Source: Agrobacterium leguminum
GTDB lineage: Bacteria; Pseudomonadota; Alphaproteobacteria; Rhizobiales; Rhizobiaceae
NCBI RefSeq assembly: GCF_015704895.1
Contig: NZ_JADQWB010000006.1
Span: forward strand, 1-64,000
Reading direction: 5' to 3'
DNA: 64,000 bases
A model generated the notes under the pieces. The model was not told the DNA's origin and made no database searches. It saw nothing but the letters and a program-made list of their open reading frames with translations. How positions within the stretch are numbered: the first letter of the stretch is position 1; the number at the start of each line of letters is the position of its first letter. The translations under genes were made by a program, and so were the position numbers. Below, piece by piece: positions 1 to 8,372 of this stretch.

Positions 1-2
1 CG

Positions 3-1466
3 GTGCGTCTGGCGCAGGGGTCGTCGGATCGCAACCACATCAACGACTGGGCGCGGCGTTTTTCCTATGTCTCGGGCCAGCGTGCGGGTGCCGACTGGAA
101 TTTCGAGACGCCGGGCATGGTGCCGGGTACGATGACGCCGTCGCTGGTGCAGATGCCGGATGCGACGAAGCGCGAGCTTTACGAATATCCGGCCCGCATC
201 AAGACGGTGGAAGAGGCCGAGCGGGCGCAAAAACTGCGCACCCAGTCCATCGAAGCCGATCATGACCGGGTTTTCGGTTCGTCGACCGCGCGCATTCTGG
301 AAGCCGGCCGCCGCTTCACGCCTTACGAGGTCGCCCATCCCGAACATGCCTATGAAGAGCATGTGATCATCAGGGCAAGCCACAGCATCGTCGACCTCTC
401 CTATGAGACCAATGGCAACGAGCCGGAATACCGCAATCACTTCGAGGCAATCCCCGCCCGTGTGCCGCTGACGCCGCACCGGGCGACGAAACGCCCGCGT
501 ATCGAAGGCACGCAGGTGGCGATCGTCGCCGGCCCCGAGGGCGAAGAAATCCATCCTGACCAATATGGCCGCATCAAGCTGTGGTTCCCGTGGGACCGCA
601 AGGCGAAGAAGGATGGCACGGATACGTGCTGGGTTCGTGTTGCGCAGAACTGGGCCGGCTCCACCTGGGGCGGCCAGATCATCCCGCGCATCGGCATGGA
701 GGTGATGGTCGCCTTCGTCGACGGCGATCCGGACCGGCCGCTAGTGACCGGCGTCGTGCCGAACGCACGTCAGACCGTTCCTTATGATCTGCCGGCGAAC
801 AAGACGCGCAGCACATTCCGTACCAACACGCACAAGGGGTCCGGATTTAACGAATTGCGGTTTGAGGACGAGGCGGCCAAGGAGGAGGTATTTCTCCACG
901 CCCAGAAGGATACGAATTTTGAAATTCTGAACGATTACTCCAAGCGTGTGGGACGCGATAAATCGGAACTCGTGGCCAACGACAAATCGACGGAAGTTGG
1001 TGGCGACCATGACGAGGTCATAGCGGGCAACATGTCGATTGCTGTCGGCGAAAATGCCTTGTCGAACCTTCTGAGGGACAAGACGAAGCTCGTCTTTGAC
1101 AAGGTTGGAGCCGCATTGGGCAAACTCAAGATCCCGGACCCTTTCAATTTTGCAAAAGGAAATTTCCAGCTTTTCGTGGAGAAAAATCACTCGCAGGTCG
1201 TCGGTATTGGTTCTTCTGAGGTTGTCGGCGGGGCGAAGTCAACGGTCGTCGGACATACCTATCAAACGACGGTGGGTAAGTCTCACAGTGTCATCGTCCG
1301 GGGACGCTCCGACACAGATATCGGGCGTATCATGAACATCCGGGTGGGCGAACAATTGACGATCAAGGTGGGAGAGAACTCGATGCTGACGATGTCGCGC
1401 GAGGGGCATATCGTGATTCAAGGGAAGCATATTCATTTCCAAGCCGACCAGATTACACAGAACTGA
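3..1466 (+). CDS. vgrG: Type VI secretion spike protein VgrG (5'-truncated by window edge)
   Basis: This is the C-terminal 487 residues of a VgrG, the trimeric spike at the tip of the T6SS needle that carries effectors into target cells. The reading frame is open to the window edge, so the true start lies upstream; the GTG at 3 is only the first in-frame start visible. The end of the gp27-like part is followed at about residues 165-265 by the gp5-type OB-fold, with YGRIKLWFPWD and WVRVAQNWAGSTWGG. From about residue 290 there is a repetitive VG-rich beta-helix needle (VGRDKSELV, VGGDHDEVI, VGIGSSEVV). All the genes up to 10367 follow on the same strand with little spacing, so this VgrG is the probable carrier of the effector at 6219-7355. 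Confidence 0.95.
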   Translation: MRLAQGSSDRNHINDWARRFSYVSGQRAGADWNFETPGMVPGTMTPSLVQMPDATKRELYEYPARIKTVEEAERAQKLRTQSIEADHDRVFGSSTARILEAGRRFTPYEVAHPEHAYEEHVIIRASHSIVDLSYETNGNEPEYRNHFEAIPARVPLTPHRATKRPRIEGTQVAIVAGPEGEEIHPDQYGRIKLWFPWDRKAKKDGTDTCWVRVAQNWAGSTWGGQIIPRIGMEVMVAFVDGDPDRPLVTGVVPNARQTVPYDLPANKTRSTFRTNTHKGSGFNELRFEDEAAKEEVFLHAQKDTNFEILNDYSKRVGRDKSELVANDKSTEVGGDHDEVIAGNMSIAVGENALSNLLRDKTKLVFDKVGAALGKLKIPDPFNFAKGNFQLFVEKNHSQVVGIGSSEVVGGAKSTVVGHTYQTTVGKSHSVIVRGRSDTDIGRIMNIRVGEQLTIKVGENSMLTMSREGHIVIQGKHIHFQADQITQN

Positions 1467-1475
1467 GTGTAGGCC

Positions 1476-2621
1476 ATGGCTGAGAAACCGTCAGGATTGC
1501 CGCCGTCTCGCATGCTGGGTGTGCCGTTTTCCGCATACGACGACGACAATGTCCTGGAGATGTTGAAAACCGACCTGTCGACATTCAAACGTCACCCGTT
1601 TTTTCCGGTGTCTCCGGGGATCACGCCGCCATTTCGCGCGGATGCTCCCCAGCAGTCGTTCAATTCCAATGGCGGATTATGCGAATATATACCCGCTGTG
1701 AACGAGACCGTGCTTTTCGGACGATCGTCCAGCGCAAACAAACTCCTTCCTCAAAAGGAGCGTGAGAACGAGAGCAAGGAAAGCGCCTGGAAATTCGGTG
1801 AACTAAGCAAGGACTACAAGGACGCTGGCGTCGGCAAGAAATATCAGCGTGGCGTCAGGGAGTATCTTGCTTCGGGCTATACACGCCGCAACCCGGACGG
1901 AAAGACCGACCATGACACCGACTGGCGCGGCAAATGGAAAGAACGGAATTTCCAGGTTGCTGAATATACCTGGTGGAAAGCCGACAAAAAACTGGCTGGA
2001 GACAGTTTTGGTGATCCGGCAAAGGATTGGGCTTCAGGAGAATACAAGCTCGGAGCACTGGAAGGTGACGGAAAGGCCGGATTTTCTGTCACCAAAGGCG
2101 GAATTGATGCCAAATTGAGCGCAAAAGCCAGTGCCGCCGCTGCCCAGGGCAAAGTCGAAGTTCTCAAGGATCAGGTCATCTCTGGAGCCGCAAAAGGCGC
2201 GGTGCTGAAAGGAGAGCTGGAGGGGGAGGTTGCTTTTGTCGGTAACCCTGAAGAGGTGACGGGGACCCTGAAACTTGCCGCCAAGGCAAATGTCATCGAG
2301 GGCTCGGTCAACGGAGAACTCTGCCTGACGCCAAGCCGTGTCGGCAATCCTGTCATCAAAGCGTGGAACTGGCTGTTCGAAGAGCACAACCAACTCATTG
2401 AGGACAAATGGGATATAGGTGTGTGCCTTGGCGGTGAGCTGCAGGGAGCCGTTGGCGCTCAGGCTGAGGCATCTGCGGAAGCAGGCGTGAAAAAGGGAAA
2501 GGCGCGTGCCGAGGTCGGCGCCAAACTTGGTTTCGGCCTGGGCGGCGGCGCTAAAGTGTCCGGCGGCTTGACGGGTCTCGATAAGGCAGCAGACCTCATC
2601 AAGGGATGGCCGGGAAAATGA
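1476..2621 (+). CDS. Uncharacterised protein in the vgrG operon, Gly/Ala-rich C-terminus
   Basis: I do not recognise the family. The 381-residue product begins 9 bp after the vgrG stop. The N-terminal half is soluble-looking, with a Lys/Glu/Trp-rich stretch at about residues 85-190 (KWKERNFQVAEYTWWKADKK). The C-terminal half is rich in Ala, Gly, Lys and Glu, with amphipathic repeats (KLSAKASAAAAQGKVEVL, KLGFGLGGGAKVSGG). There is no signal peptide and no clear transmembrane helix. A gene directly behind vgrG is commonly an effector or an effector chaperone. The next gene encodes a probable exported protein, which would fit a toxin acting in the envelope, but this is inference from position and composition only. 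A structural needle accessory is the alternative. Confidence 0.6.
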   Translation: MAEKPSGLPPSRMLGVPFSAYDDDNVLEMLKTDLSTFKRHPFFPVSPGITPPFRADAPQQSFNSNGGLCEYIPAVNETVLFGRSSSANKLLPQKERENESKESAWKFGELSKDYKDAGVGKKYQRGVREYLASGYTRRNPDGKTDHDTDWRGKWKERNFQVAEYTWWKADKKLAGDSFGDPAKDWASGEYKLGALEGDGKAGFSVTKGGIDAKLSAKASAAAAQGKVEVLKDQVISGAAKGAVLKGELEGEVAFVGNPEEVTGTLKLAAKANVIEGSVNGELCLTPSRVGNPVIKAWNWLFEEHNQLIEDKWDIGVCLGGELQGAVGAQAEASAEAGVKKGKARAEVGAKLGFGLGGGAKVSGGLTGLDKAADLIKGWPGK

Positions 2622-2637
2622 TACGGAGAACCGAACG

Positions 2638-3801
2638 TTGAAGCCTCTATTTCTGGTGCTGCGCCGAATGTCTTTTTCGGCGATGGTTTTAGTGACGACC
2701 GCAATTGGATTGGATGTTATGGCCGAAGATTATACGAGTCGTTTGACCCTCGACAGCACGGCGAAGGCATCGGAGCCATATAGCTTCCAGGAAGCCAAGG
2801 ATCTTAACTTTCACTCGGTCAAGATCGATAAATTTATGTGGTTCAAAGAAAAGCGGGCACTGTCCGAATGGGATAAGTACGAAACCTTCGACAATGTGAC
2901 CCTGCAGACGATCGGTTATGATCCTGCCAATCGCGATCATTTCGAAATCCAGATCATCACCGCCGAGATCAAACCGGAAAAGGTTGCGCGTGGGGTCGAT
3001 TACGCCCGGCTCTTTGCGAAAGAGTGGGCACCTTCGGTCGCCGCGATGAAGGAATATGGTCGCGACGCTGGCGATGTGTTTGCCCTCGGGCCGGATAATG
3101 GGTTCAACCGCCGTGAGAGGGTCGCGGTTTGGCGCGAGGACAAGTCTCTGCTCATCGTGCGCGCTGGCTACGCAGAAGAGGAGGCCGCCCGCGTCGAACC
3201 CCAGATTGCGCAATTTTTCGGAGCTTTGAAGCTCGACAACGAGACGACTGACAGCATTGATGGCGCGATGCATCTGGAAAAGCTGCCGTCGAGCGGTGGC
3301 GCCGCCTACTCCGCACGCCTGCCGGACGGATGGAAAAAACTGACGCAGAACAGCGATCCCAATCCGTCCTATACGGGAGCGATATTCACAAATTCCAATG
3401 ATCCGGACGGAAACGCGGCTGTATCCCTGTTCGTCTTTCCAACACCCAAGTCGGATATGTCGCCAACTGAGGATCAATTGCGTCAGCTTGCCGCGAAGGT
3501 GGTGGAAATCGAACTGCAAAATCTCATGCCGGAGGTCGGCTTTAAGCTGGACGAGGACGTCAGCTTCGTTCCCGGCGAAAAAGTTGGCGATGTGGATAAG
3601 GGCTTCATCGACATCGTTACTCTCCAGGGTAGCGAGCAAAAGATACGCGCCAGAACCGTATTAAGCTTCCGGAAGGGCGTTGTCGCCGCAGTAGCTTCGC
3701 TCACGGCGTTTCCCGCCACGCCAAAAGACGTTGCAACAATGATCCATACCGATTTCGTCACACGCACCATCGGGGAGGGTTTGGCGGATCAACTGAAATG
3801 A
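2638..3801 (+). CDS. Probable exported protein with two similar domains; candidate immunity or accessory factor
   Basis: The product is 387 residues. The N-terminus looks like a signal peptide: basic residues, then a hydrophobic run (MSFSAMVLVTTAIGLDVMA) before EDYTS. The start used is TTG at 2638, with GGAGAA about 8 bp upstream; an ATG at 2668 would also leave a signal sequence. The mature protein seems to contain two beta-rich segments of similar style (about 40-200 and 210-385), each with aromatic-rich strands and a final pattern of the type IHTDFVTRTI. This is reminiscent of small periplasmic DcrB/PsbP-like folds, but I cannot confirm homology. It starts 16 bp after the preceding gene and overlaps the next by 4 bp, so it is co-translated with the T6SS cargo genes. 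A periplasmic immunity protein for the preceding product is one possibility. Confidence 0.55.
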   Translation: MKPLFLVLRRMSFSAMVLVTTAIGLDVMAEDYTSRLTLDSTAKASEPYSFQEAKDLNFHSVKIDKFMWFKEKRALSEWDKYETFDNVTLQTIGYDPANRDHFEIQIITAEIKPEKVARGVDYARLFAKEWAPSVAAMKEYGRDAGDVFALGPDNGFNRRERVAVWREDKSLLIVRAGYAEEEAARVEPQIAQFFGALKLDNETTDSIDGAMHLEKLPSSGGAAYSARLPDGWKKLTQNSDPNPSYTGAIFTNSNDPDGNAAVSLFVFPTPKSDMSPTEDQLRQLAAKVVEIELQNLMPEVGFKLDEDVSFVPGEKVGDVDKGFIDIVTLQGSEQKIRARTVLSFRKGVVAAVASLTAFPATPKDVATMIHTDFVTRTIGEGLADQLK

Positions 3802-4127
3802 AATCTTTGGTCGATGGGGCGCCGCTCATTTTGGGATCGGCCTTCCACCTGGGTGAATTTAGAGGGAGTTCGCACGATATGAACCAGATACCTGATCGTA
3901 AAGCGCTTTTAGGGGACGCTCTTCCGTTGCCGGAGGATGCATGGGGGAAGCTTCTGAAGCTCGCGACGATGATCGAGTTCGATGGCTCCGGGACGCTGAC
4001 GATCCGAAACGGCGAAGCCCGAATCTCATTGGGCTCTGACGGCGTGGTGAGGGTGGAAGGCAAGAAGATTATCCAGATGGCTCGCCAGAATATTGCGCTG
4101 GACGCTGCGTATATCGACCTGAACTGA
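3798..4127 (+). CDS. Small uncharacterised T6SS-operon protein with beta-strand C-terminus
   Basis: The 109-residue protein starts at an ATG that overlaps the previous stop (ATGA), indicating translational coupling. Residues 63-109 alternate polar and hydrophobic residues (GTLTIRNGEARISLGSD, then VEGKKIIQMARQNIALDA), the pattern of a short beta-helix resembling the end of VgrG needles. Small proteins with this type of tail occur in vgrG-DUF2169 gene clusters and may extend the spike or help dock the effector. That role is inference. There is no signal peptide or transmembrane segment. Confidence 0.6.
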   Translation: MKSLVDGAPLILGSAFHLGEFRGSSHDMNQIPDRKALLGDALPLPEDAWGKLLKLATMIEFDGSGTLTIRNGEARISLGSDGVVRVEGKKIIQMARQNIALDAAYIDLN

Positions 4128-4132
4128 CCGGC

Positions 4133-5158
4133 ATGTGGGCTGTCAGCAATAACACACCTTTCTCCGCGGACGGCTATTTCATTCGCGACCGCGATGGAAA
4201 GGAACATTGGTGTGTCGCCGTGCGCGGGCGGTTTCGCGCGCGTCCGGACGGTATGACGGATCTTCTTGAGCCGCAGCCCATCCGGCTCTCTCCAGCCTAT
4301 CGCGATGCCGAGGCAAATGAGCTCTTCGCGGATGCTGATTTCGCGCCTTTCAGGCCTGCCGCAGATATTCTTGTCAATGGCTCAGCCGTTGCGCTTGACG
4401 AGAAGCCCATAGACCGTATCGATGTCACGGTTGCTGTGGGTACAATGACCAAGAAGGCCGCCGTCACGGGCGAAGCGCGCATGGTCAAAAAAAAGCGCGG
4501 CTGGGAGGTTGCCGAAAAAGAGCGGGCCTCACGCGTCGAACTGTCATGGAGGCGTTCGCTCGGCGGAAGCGATCTCTTTGTGGATGATGATGGGGCCGAG
4601 TGCGAAGCCAATCCAATTGGCCGGGGCTGGTCACGTCATTTCGAGCGCGCGCCGGAGGGCGCGGAGCTGGCTATGCCGCAGATTGCCGCTCCCGCCGATG
4701 TCTTTGATCCCGGTCGTCCGCTTTCGCAGCCGGTCGGGTTCGGTGCGATTCAGCCGGCCTGGGCAACGCGGCGTATTCATGCCGGCACCTATGATGAAGC
4801 GTGGATGAAACACAGGTCTCCGCTTTTGCCTTCCGATTTCTCGGAAAATTTCCACCAGACCGCGCCCGTCGATCAAATCTATTCCGGCGAGTTGCGTGGT
4901 GGCGAACCGGTGCGACTGGAAGGGCTTCATCCGGAAGGCGGTTACGCATTTCGTCTGCCACAATGTATCCTCGAAGCGGACACTCGGATCGCCGGCAAGA
5001 CGCTGACGCACAGGTTCAGGCTTGTTCAGGTGGAAATCACTGGCGATGAGCGTCTCGTGGATCTGGTATGGAATGCCCATGTGCCCTGTGGCGGGCGCGA
5101 TCAGGACGTTGAAGTCTCTTTCCTTCGACTGAGGCAAATGGCCGGGGTCGTCGCATGA
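4133..5158 (+). CDS. DUF2169 family T6SS adaptor/chaperone
   Basis: The 341-residue protein matches the DUF2169 family, whose members act as adaptors that load PAAR-like (DUF4150) effectors onto their partner VgrG. Family features are the opening WAVSNNTPFSADGYFIRDRDGKEHW and the following WCVAVRGRFR, the central WEVAEKERASRVELSWRRSLGG, and the C-terminal RLPQCILEADTRIAGK followed by the DLVWNAHVPC strand. The protein is cytoplasmic with no signal. It lies 5 bp after the preceding gene and its stop overlaps the next start (ATGAGG). A DUF2169 gene two genes before a DUF4150 effector strongly suggests that it delivers the protein encoded at 6219-7355. Confidence 0.88.
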   Translation: MWAVSNNTPFSADGYFIRDRDGKEHWCVAVRGRFRARPDGMTDLLEPQPIRLSPAYRDAEANELFADADFAPFRPAADILVNGSAVALDEKPIDRIDVTVAVGTMTKKAAVTGEARMVKKKRGWEVAEKERASRVELSWRRSLGGSDLFVDDDGAECEANPIGRGWSRHFERAPEGAELAMPQIAAPADVFDPGRPLSQPVGFGAIQPAWATRRIHAGTYDEAWMKHRSPLLPSDFSENFHQTAPVDQIYSGELRGGEPVRLEGLHPEGGYAFRLPQCILEADTRIAGKTLTHRFRLVQVEITGDERLVDLVWNAHVPCGGRDQDVEVSFLRLRQMAGVVA

Positions 5159-6222
5159 GGGCGGCGGTTTCAATTCTGGCGGCCGGCCTGACATGTCCGG
5201 CGGGCAAAAATTTTGAAACGGCAATTGCCGCCTATTCGCGCGGCGAACGGTTCACCGAGAAGGACCGCAGCCTGGTGATGGCGGACGGGCGACCACCGAC
5301 CCTTGCGCCGGTCTATCCGTTGACGGAAGAGCGGGACTATGTCGAACGGCTGCGAAAATTACTCGCCTGCGCGCTTGCCGATTGCGTTGCGCAATTGGCG
5401 AAGTTCGGACAGGAAAGCGCGGATTATGCGATGCTTCTGCTGCTGCCCTATTGGATGGAGGACGGACCTGTCGCTGAGGACTTTAATGCCCGGATCCGCC
5501 AATTCCCTCTGCCGCAGGTGACGAACCTCTTCGTTTCCTTTGGTGGGCAGGCTGAAAGCCTGCAGCTTGTTGGCAGGGATGGTCCGGAAATCGTGAGGAG
5601 AACGGGGAGAATTGTTCTTGTTGCAGTCGTAGACAGTTATATCCACTCAGACATGCTCGACAGTCTGGCTTATCACGGTGAACTGCTGACACGTGACAAC
5701 CCCTACGGCATGGTTCCCGGCGAAGCTGCGGCCGTGTTCGCACTTGGGCCGGAAGATGACGCGCGGCTCGGTCGAATTGCGCGCCTTTCTACCATGGAAG
5801 AGCCTGAAAACCCGATTGATCCCGAGCGCGGATTGATGGGCCGCGCCCTTGCGAGCTGTTATGGGACGCTCCTCGAAGGAGGCTTTTCTCCTGATCGCTT
5901 CATTGTCGATCTCAATGGCGATCGCGTACGCGCTGAGGAATTTGGATATGCGATCACCACCAATGCTGCGCAAATGGCCGACCTGTCCGACAGGGCAGAA
6001 ATCCCCGCGCTTCAACTGGGTGATCTTGGGGCCGCGAGCGGGCTTGTGATGGCGGCGCTTGCGCTTGGGCCTGCCCCTGGATCGCTCGTAGAAAAGACAG
6101 AGCCGGGGGGCGAGGAATTTCTCTACAGCCTTCTGTCCGCCAGTTCCCGCGACGGGCTGAGAGCGGCAACAATTGTGGAAAGCGTCCAGCGCGACATAAA
6201 AACCGGCAGGATAGATGCATGA
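5155..6222 (+). CDS. Thiolase/ketoacyl-synthase-fold protein of T6SS effector clusters
   Basis: The 355-residue protein has the weak signature of a beta-ketoacyl synthase/thiolase fold: an N-terminal AVSILAAGLTCPAG, a central VVDSYIHSDML region, NPYGMVPGEAAAVFALG, and a C-terminal LQLGDLGAASGLVMAALAL. The usual active-site Cys in a DTACSS-type motif is absent at the expected place (VVAVVDSYI), so catalysis is unlikely. Such proteins recur between DUF2169 and DUF4150 genes in proteobacterial T6SS islands, where their role is unresolved. The start overlaps the previous stop and its own stop overlaps the effector start, so the three are translationally coupled. Confidence 0.7.
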   Translation: MRAAVSILAAGLTCPAGKNFETAIAAYSRGERFTEKDRSLVMADGRPPTLAPVYPLTEERDYVERLRKLLACALADCVAQLAKFGQESADYAMLLLLPYWMEDGPVAEDFNARIRQFPLPQVTNLFVSFGGQAESLQLVGRDGPEIVRRTGRIVLVAVVDSYIHSDMLDSLAYHGELLTRDNPYGMVPGEAAAVFALGPEDDARLGRIARLSTMEEPENPIDPERGLMGRALASCYGTLLEGGFSPDRFIVDLNGDRVRAEEFGYAITTNAAQMADLSDRAEIPALQLGDLGAASGLVMAALALGPAPGSLVEKTEPGGEEFLYSLLSASSRDGLRAATIVESVQRDIKTGRIDA

Positions 6223-7355
6223 AGGAAACAATCCGCATCAATGGGATTACGCTCTGCCACAAAAACTCGAATGGCTATGTCCGCTCGACCTTACCGGATG
6301 TTTGCCTGACCCCACCCAAGCCTGTGCCCGTGCCATATACGAATACCGCATTTGCCCGCGACCTTGCCGACGGGACCACCACGGTGTTTTCGCATGGCGG
6401 GGCGATGAATGGCGTGCGCGGCTCGCGGTTCGCCAAATCGATCGGCGATGAACCGGGTTCGTCCGGCGGGATCAAATCCGGTACGCATCTGCATGAGGCC
6501 ACTTTCCTGTCCTGGTCTCCCAACGTGTTCATGCAAGGCCGCGCAGTGACGCGCCTTACCGACAAGATGCTCCTCAACAAGGGCAACAGCGTATCGGTCG
6601 GGGGTTACAAAACCGACCTGCCCGAAGGCCATCCCGAGCGCTATCTCTGCGAAGTGGGCTGCCGCTGCTATGCGCTGCATCGTCCGAGAAACAGCGTTAC
6701 CGAGGGGCTTGAATGGGTCGATCAGGTTTTACCACGCGACGACGAGGCCAGCCCGGGGCGTTATCAGCGCTGTGTCGATGCAACGATCCAGGCGCAATAT
6801 CCGAACACAGTCCTTGGCAGCAGCATGCCGGTCGGCGATCCGCGCACCAATTACGGCTATGTTTCCGAGCTTGGGTTCTGGGATCCCAACAACCCGAACA
6901 ATCAGTTCCCGGACAAGCCGCCCGGCAATGTCATCCTGCAGGGAGAGGAACACGACATTCCAAAGGTTCCCCGCCGGGCGCCCTGGGGCGGCACGCGATG
7001 GTTCAATGTGCGTGGCTCCCGGTGGCTGGATGTGGTGAAAGTCGAAAACGGCCAGATGACCCACATGTATGACATGAAGTTTCCGGGGGACAAGTTTCCA
7101 AATGATCCCACGAAGAATGCTGCTTATGAGGCTATCGCATTGCGTCACAGGGCCAGATACAGGGAATTCGTGGTGCTGGATGAATGTGACAATTGCGAGG
7201 AATCCGTAAGGCAGCGCGAACAGGAACGTCAATGGGAGGCCGAAGAACGATGGCGACAGCTAAAAAAAGGCCTTGAGAATGGCCCGCCGATCTGGCTTCC
7301 GTTGCCAGGCCCCCGGCTTCCTGGCGGACGCCGACCTCCGATACCAAGCTGGTAA
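6219..7355 (+). CDS. PAAR-like (DUF4150) T6SS effector with PD-(D/E)XK nuclease-like C-terminus
   Basis: The 378-residue protein has two parts. Residues 1 to about 132 form a DUF4150 PAAR-like tip domain (LPDVCLTPPKPVPVPYTNTA, then TTTVFSHGGAMN and LTDKMLLNKGNSVSVGGY). Residues from about 140 to 330 form a variable toxin region containing WLDVVKVENG (D271) and YDMKFPGDKF (D285-x-K287), followed by a conserved-looking YEAIALRHR helix. An acidic residue, a D/E-x-K strand and a helix are the core of PD-(D/E)XK (including VRR-NUC-like) nucleases, so DNA or RNA cleavage in the target cytoplasm is the best guess. The last 50 residues are Arg/Glu- then Pro-rich. The start overlaps the previous stop, and immunity genes begin 11 bp downstream. 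The toxin class is inferred from motif and context. Confidence 0.82.
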   Translation: MKETIRINGITLCHKNSNGYVRSTLPDVCLTPPKPVPVPYTNTAFARDLADGTTTVFSHGGAMNGVRGSRFAKSIGDEPGSSGGIKSGTHLHEATFLSWSPNVFMQGRAVTRLTDKMLLNKGNSVSVGGYKTDLPEGHPERYLCEVGCRCYALHRPRNSVTEGLEWVDQVLPRDDEASPGRYQRCVDATIQAQYPNTVLGSSMPVGDPRTNYGYVSELGFWDPNNPNNQFPDKPPGNVILQGEEHDIPKVPRRAPWGGTRWFNVRGSRWLDVVKVENGQMTHMYDMKFPGDKFPNDPTKNAAYEAIALRHRARYREFVVLDECDNCEESVRQREQERQWEAEERWRQLKKGLENGPPIWLPLPGPRLPGGRRPPIPSW

Positions 7356-7365
7356 GGATAATGTT

Positions 7366-8358
7366 ATGAATTTAAACGAACTCGTCGGCACGATGGCCAT
7401 CCTCGAAGAGCGCGGTGAACTCGATAAATTGGACGAGATCGGTTTGCCACCGGGCAACGCGATTCAATGGCTGTTTGGCCTCACTGCTGGTTTCTATTTT
7501 GCAGGTGGTGAAACACCACGGATACGACGAGCCGCACTCGATCTCGCCGCGCGTTACTACGATGTGACGACAGGAAACACCAATCTGCTGACGGTCGGTG
7601 AACGTTCGCGCCGCCTGTCTTCGAGAGATGACATTGAGCGACATCTAGCACAAAGCAATTACCTTGATGAGAAGGAGACCGCAGGCTTTTATATAAGACA
7701 CATGCCTGCCCAAGCTCTGCGGTCGACAGATCCGGTCCACGACTATTTGACGGCGCTTCTTCCGGGCATTGGGTACCGTGGCGGCAACGGGCACCTGATG
7801 TACCAGACGAGGTTGTCAGAACTATCGCGAGATCCAGTAGGTGTTGTGCGTTCCTTCGTTGACGCCTGCCGTGACCTTCAGGTCTTTTATGCCGTTTCGG
7901 GGATGTCGCTTTTCTTCTATTCCTATGCGGCAGGCGCAACCGAACGGGCCTATCCTCTGTTTCGCAGATTTCCGGGCCTCCTCTACGAAGATGGCATCCG
8001 TTTTGGGTTAATCATTTCGCAGCGCACTGATGTGATTCGTGACGTTAATTGGCTTACGGCCGTCAACGATGAGTTGCTCGCGCGCGTCGGTGGTCTTGAG
8101 AAGGCAAGAGAAGTACTCGGAGACGATATCGTCCTCCATCCCTACGAAGGGGGCGTCGTTTTCCAAGCGGGTGAACGGCCTGTGCTGGGTGACTTGAATA
8201 AGGGGCGGGTGCCGGCGGCCTATCGCGCGGTCAATGATTTCCTCAAGCCCCTGCGCTACGAGAACTGGGATTATCCTTATCTGCGAGCACCCTACGATGT
8301 CGATGAGATGGAGTATACGCAATGGTGGACACATCGATTTGACGATGTTGATCGTTAA
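7366..8358 (+). CDS. DUF3396 type VI immunity protein, copy 1
   Basis: The 330-residue cytoplasmic protein belongs to the DUF3396 (type VI immunity) family. Key blocks are FYFAGGETP at about 45, YRGGNGHLMY at about 140, FFYSYAAGATERAYPLFRR then FPGLLYEDG at about 185-210, and RDVNWLTAVNDELLARVGG at about 225. The start is the ATG preceded by AAGGATAATGTT, 11 bp after the effector stop, the standard arrangement for an antitoxin gene. It presumably binds and neutralises the nuclease-like domain of the effector at 6219-7355. Its last 110 residues are almost identical to those of copy 3, while its N-terminal half is the most divergent of the three. No signal peptide is present, as expected for protection against a cytoplasmic toxin. 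Confidence 0.85.
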   Translation: MNLNELVGTMAILEERGELDKLDEIGLPPGNAIQWLFGLTAGFYFAGGETPRIRRAALDLAARYYDVTTGNTNLLTVGERSRRLSSRDDIERHLAQSNYLDEKETAGFYIRHMPAQALRSTDPVHDYLTALLPGIGYRGGNGHLMYQTRLSELSRDPVGVVRSFVDACRDLQVFYAVSGMSLFFYSYAAGATERAYPLFRRFPGLLYEDGIRFGLIISQRTDVIRDVNWLTAVNDELLARVGGLEKAREVLGDDIVLHPYEGGVVFQAGERPVLGDLNKGRVPAAYRAVNDFLKPLRYENWDYPYLRAPYDVDEMEYTQWWTHRFDDVDR

Positions 8359-8372
8359 GGTTGCTCAGTCTC

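Noticed and set aside
2689-3639. A 316-codon open frame on the - strand
   Set aside because: It is antisense to the probable exported protein; the + strand gene is preferred because of its signal peptide, coupling to neighbours and operon direction.
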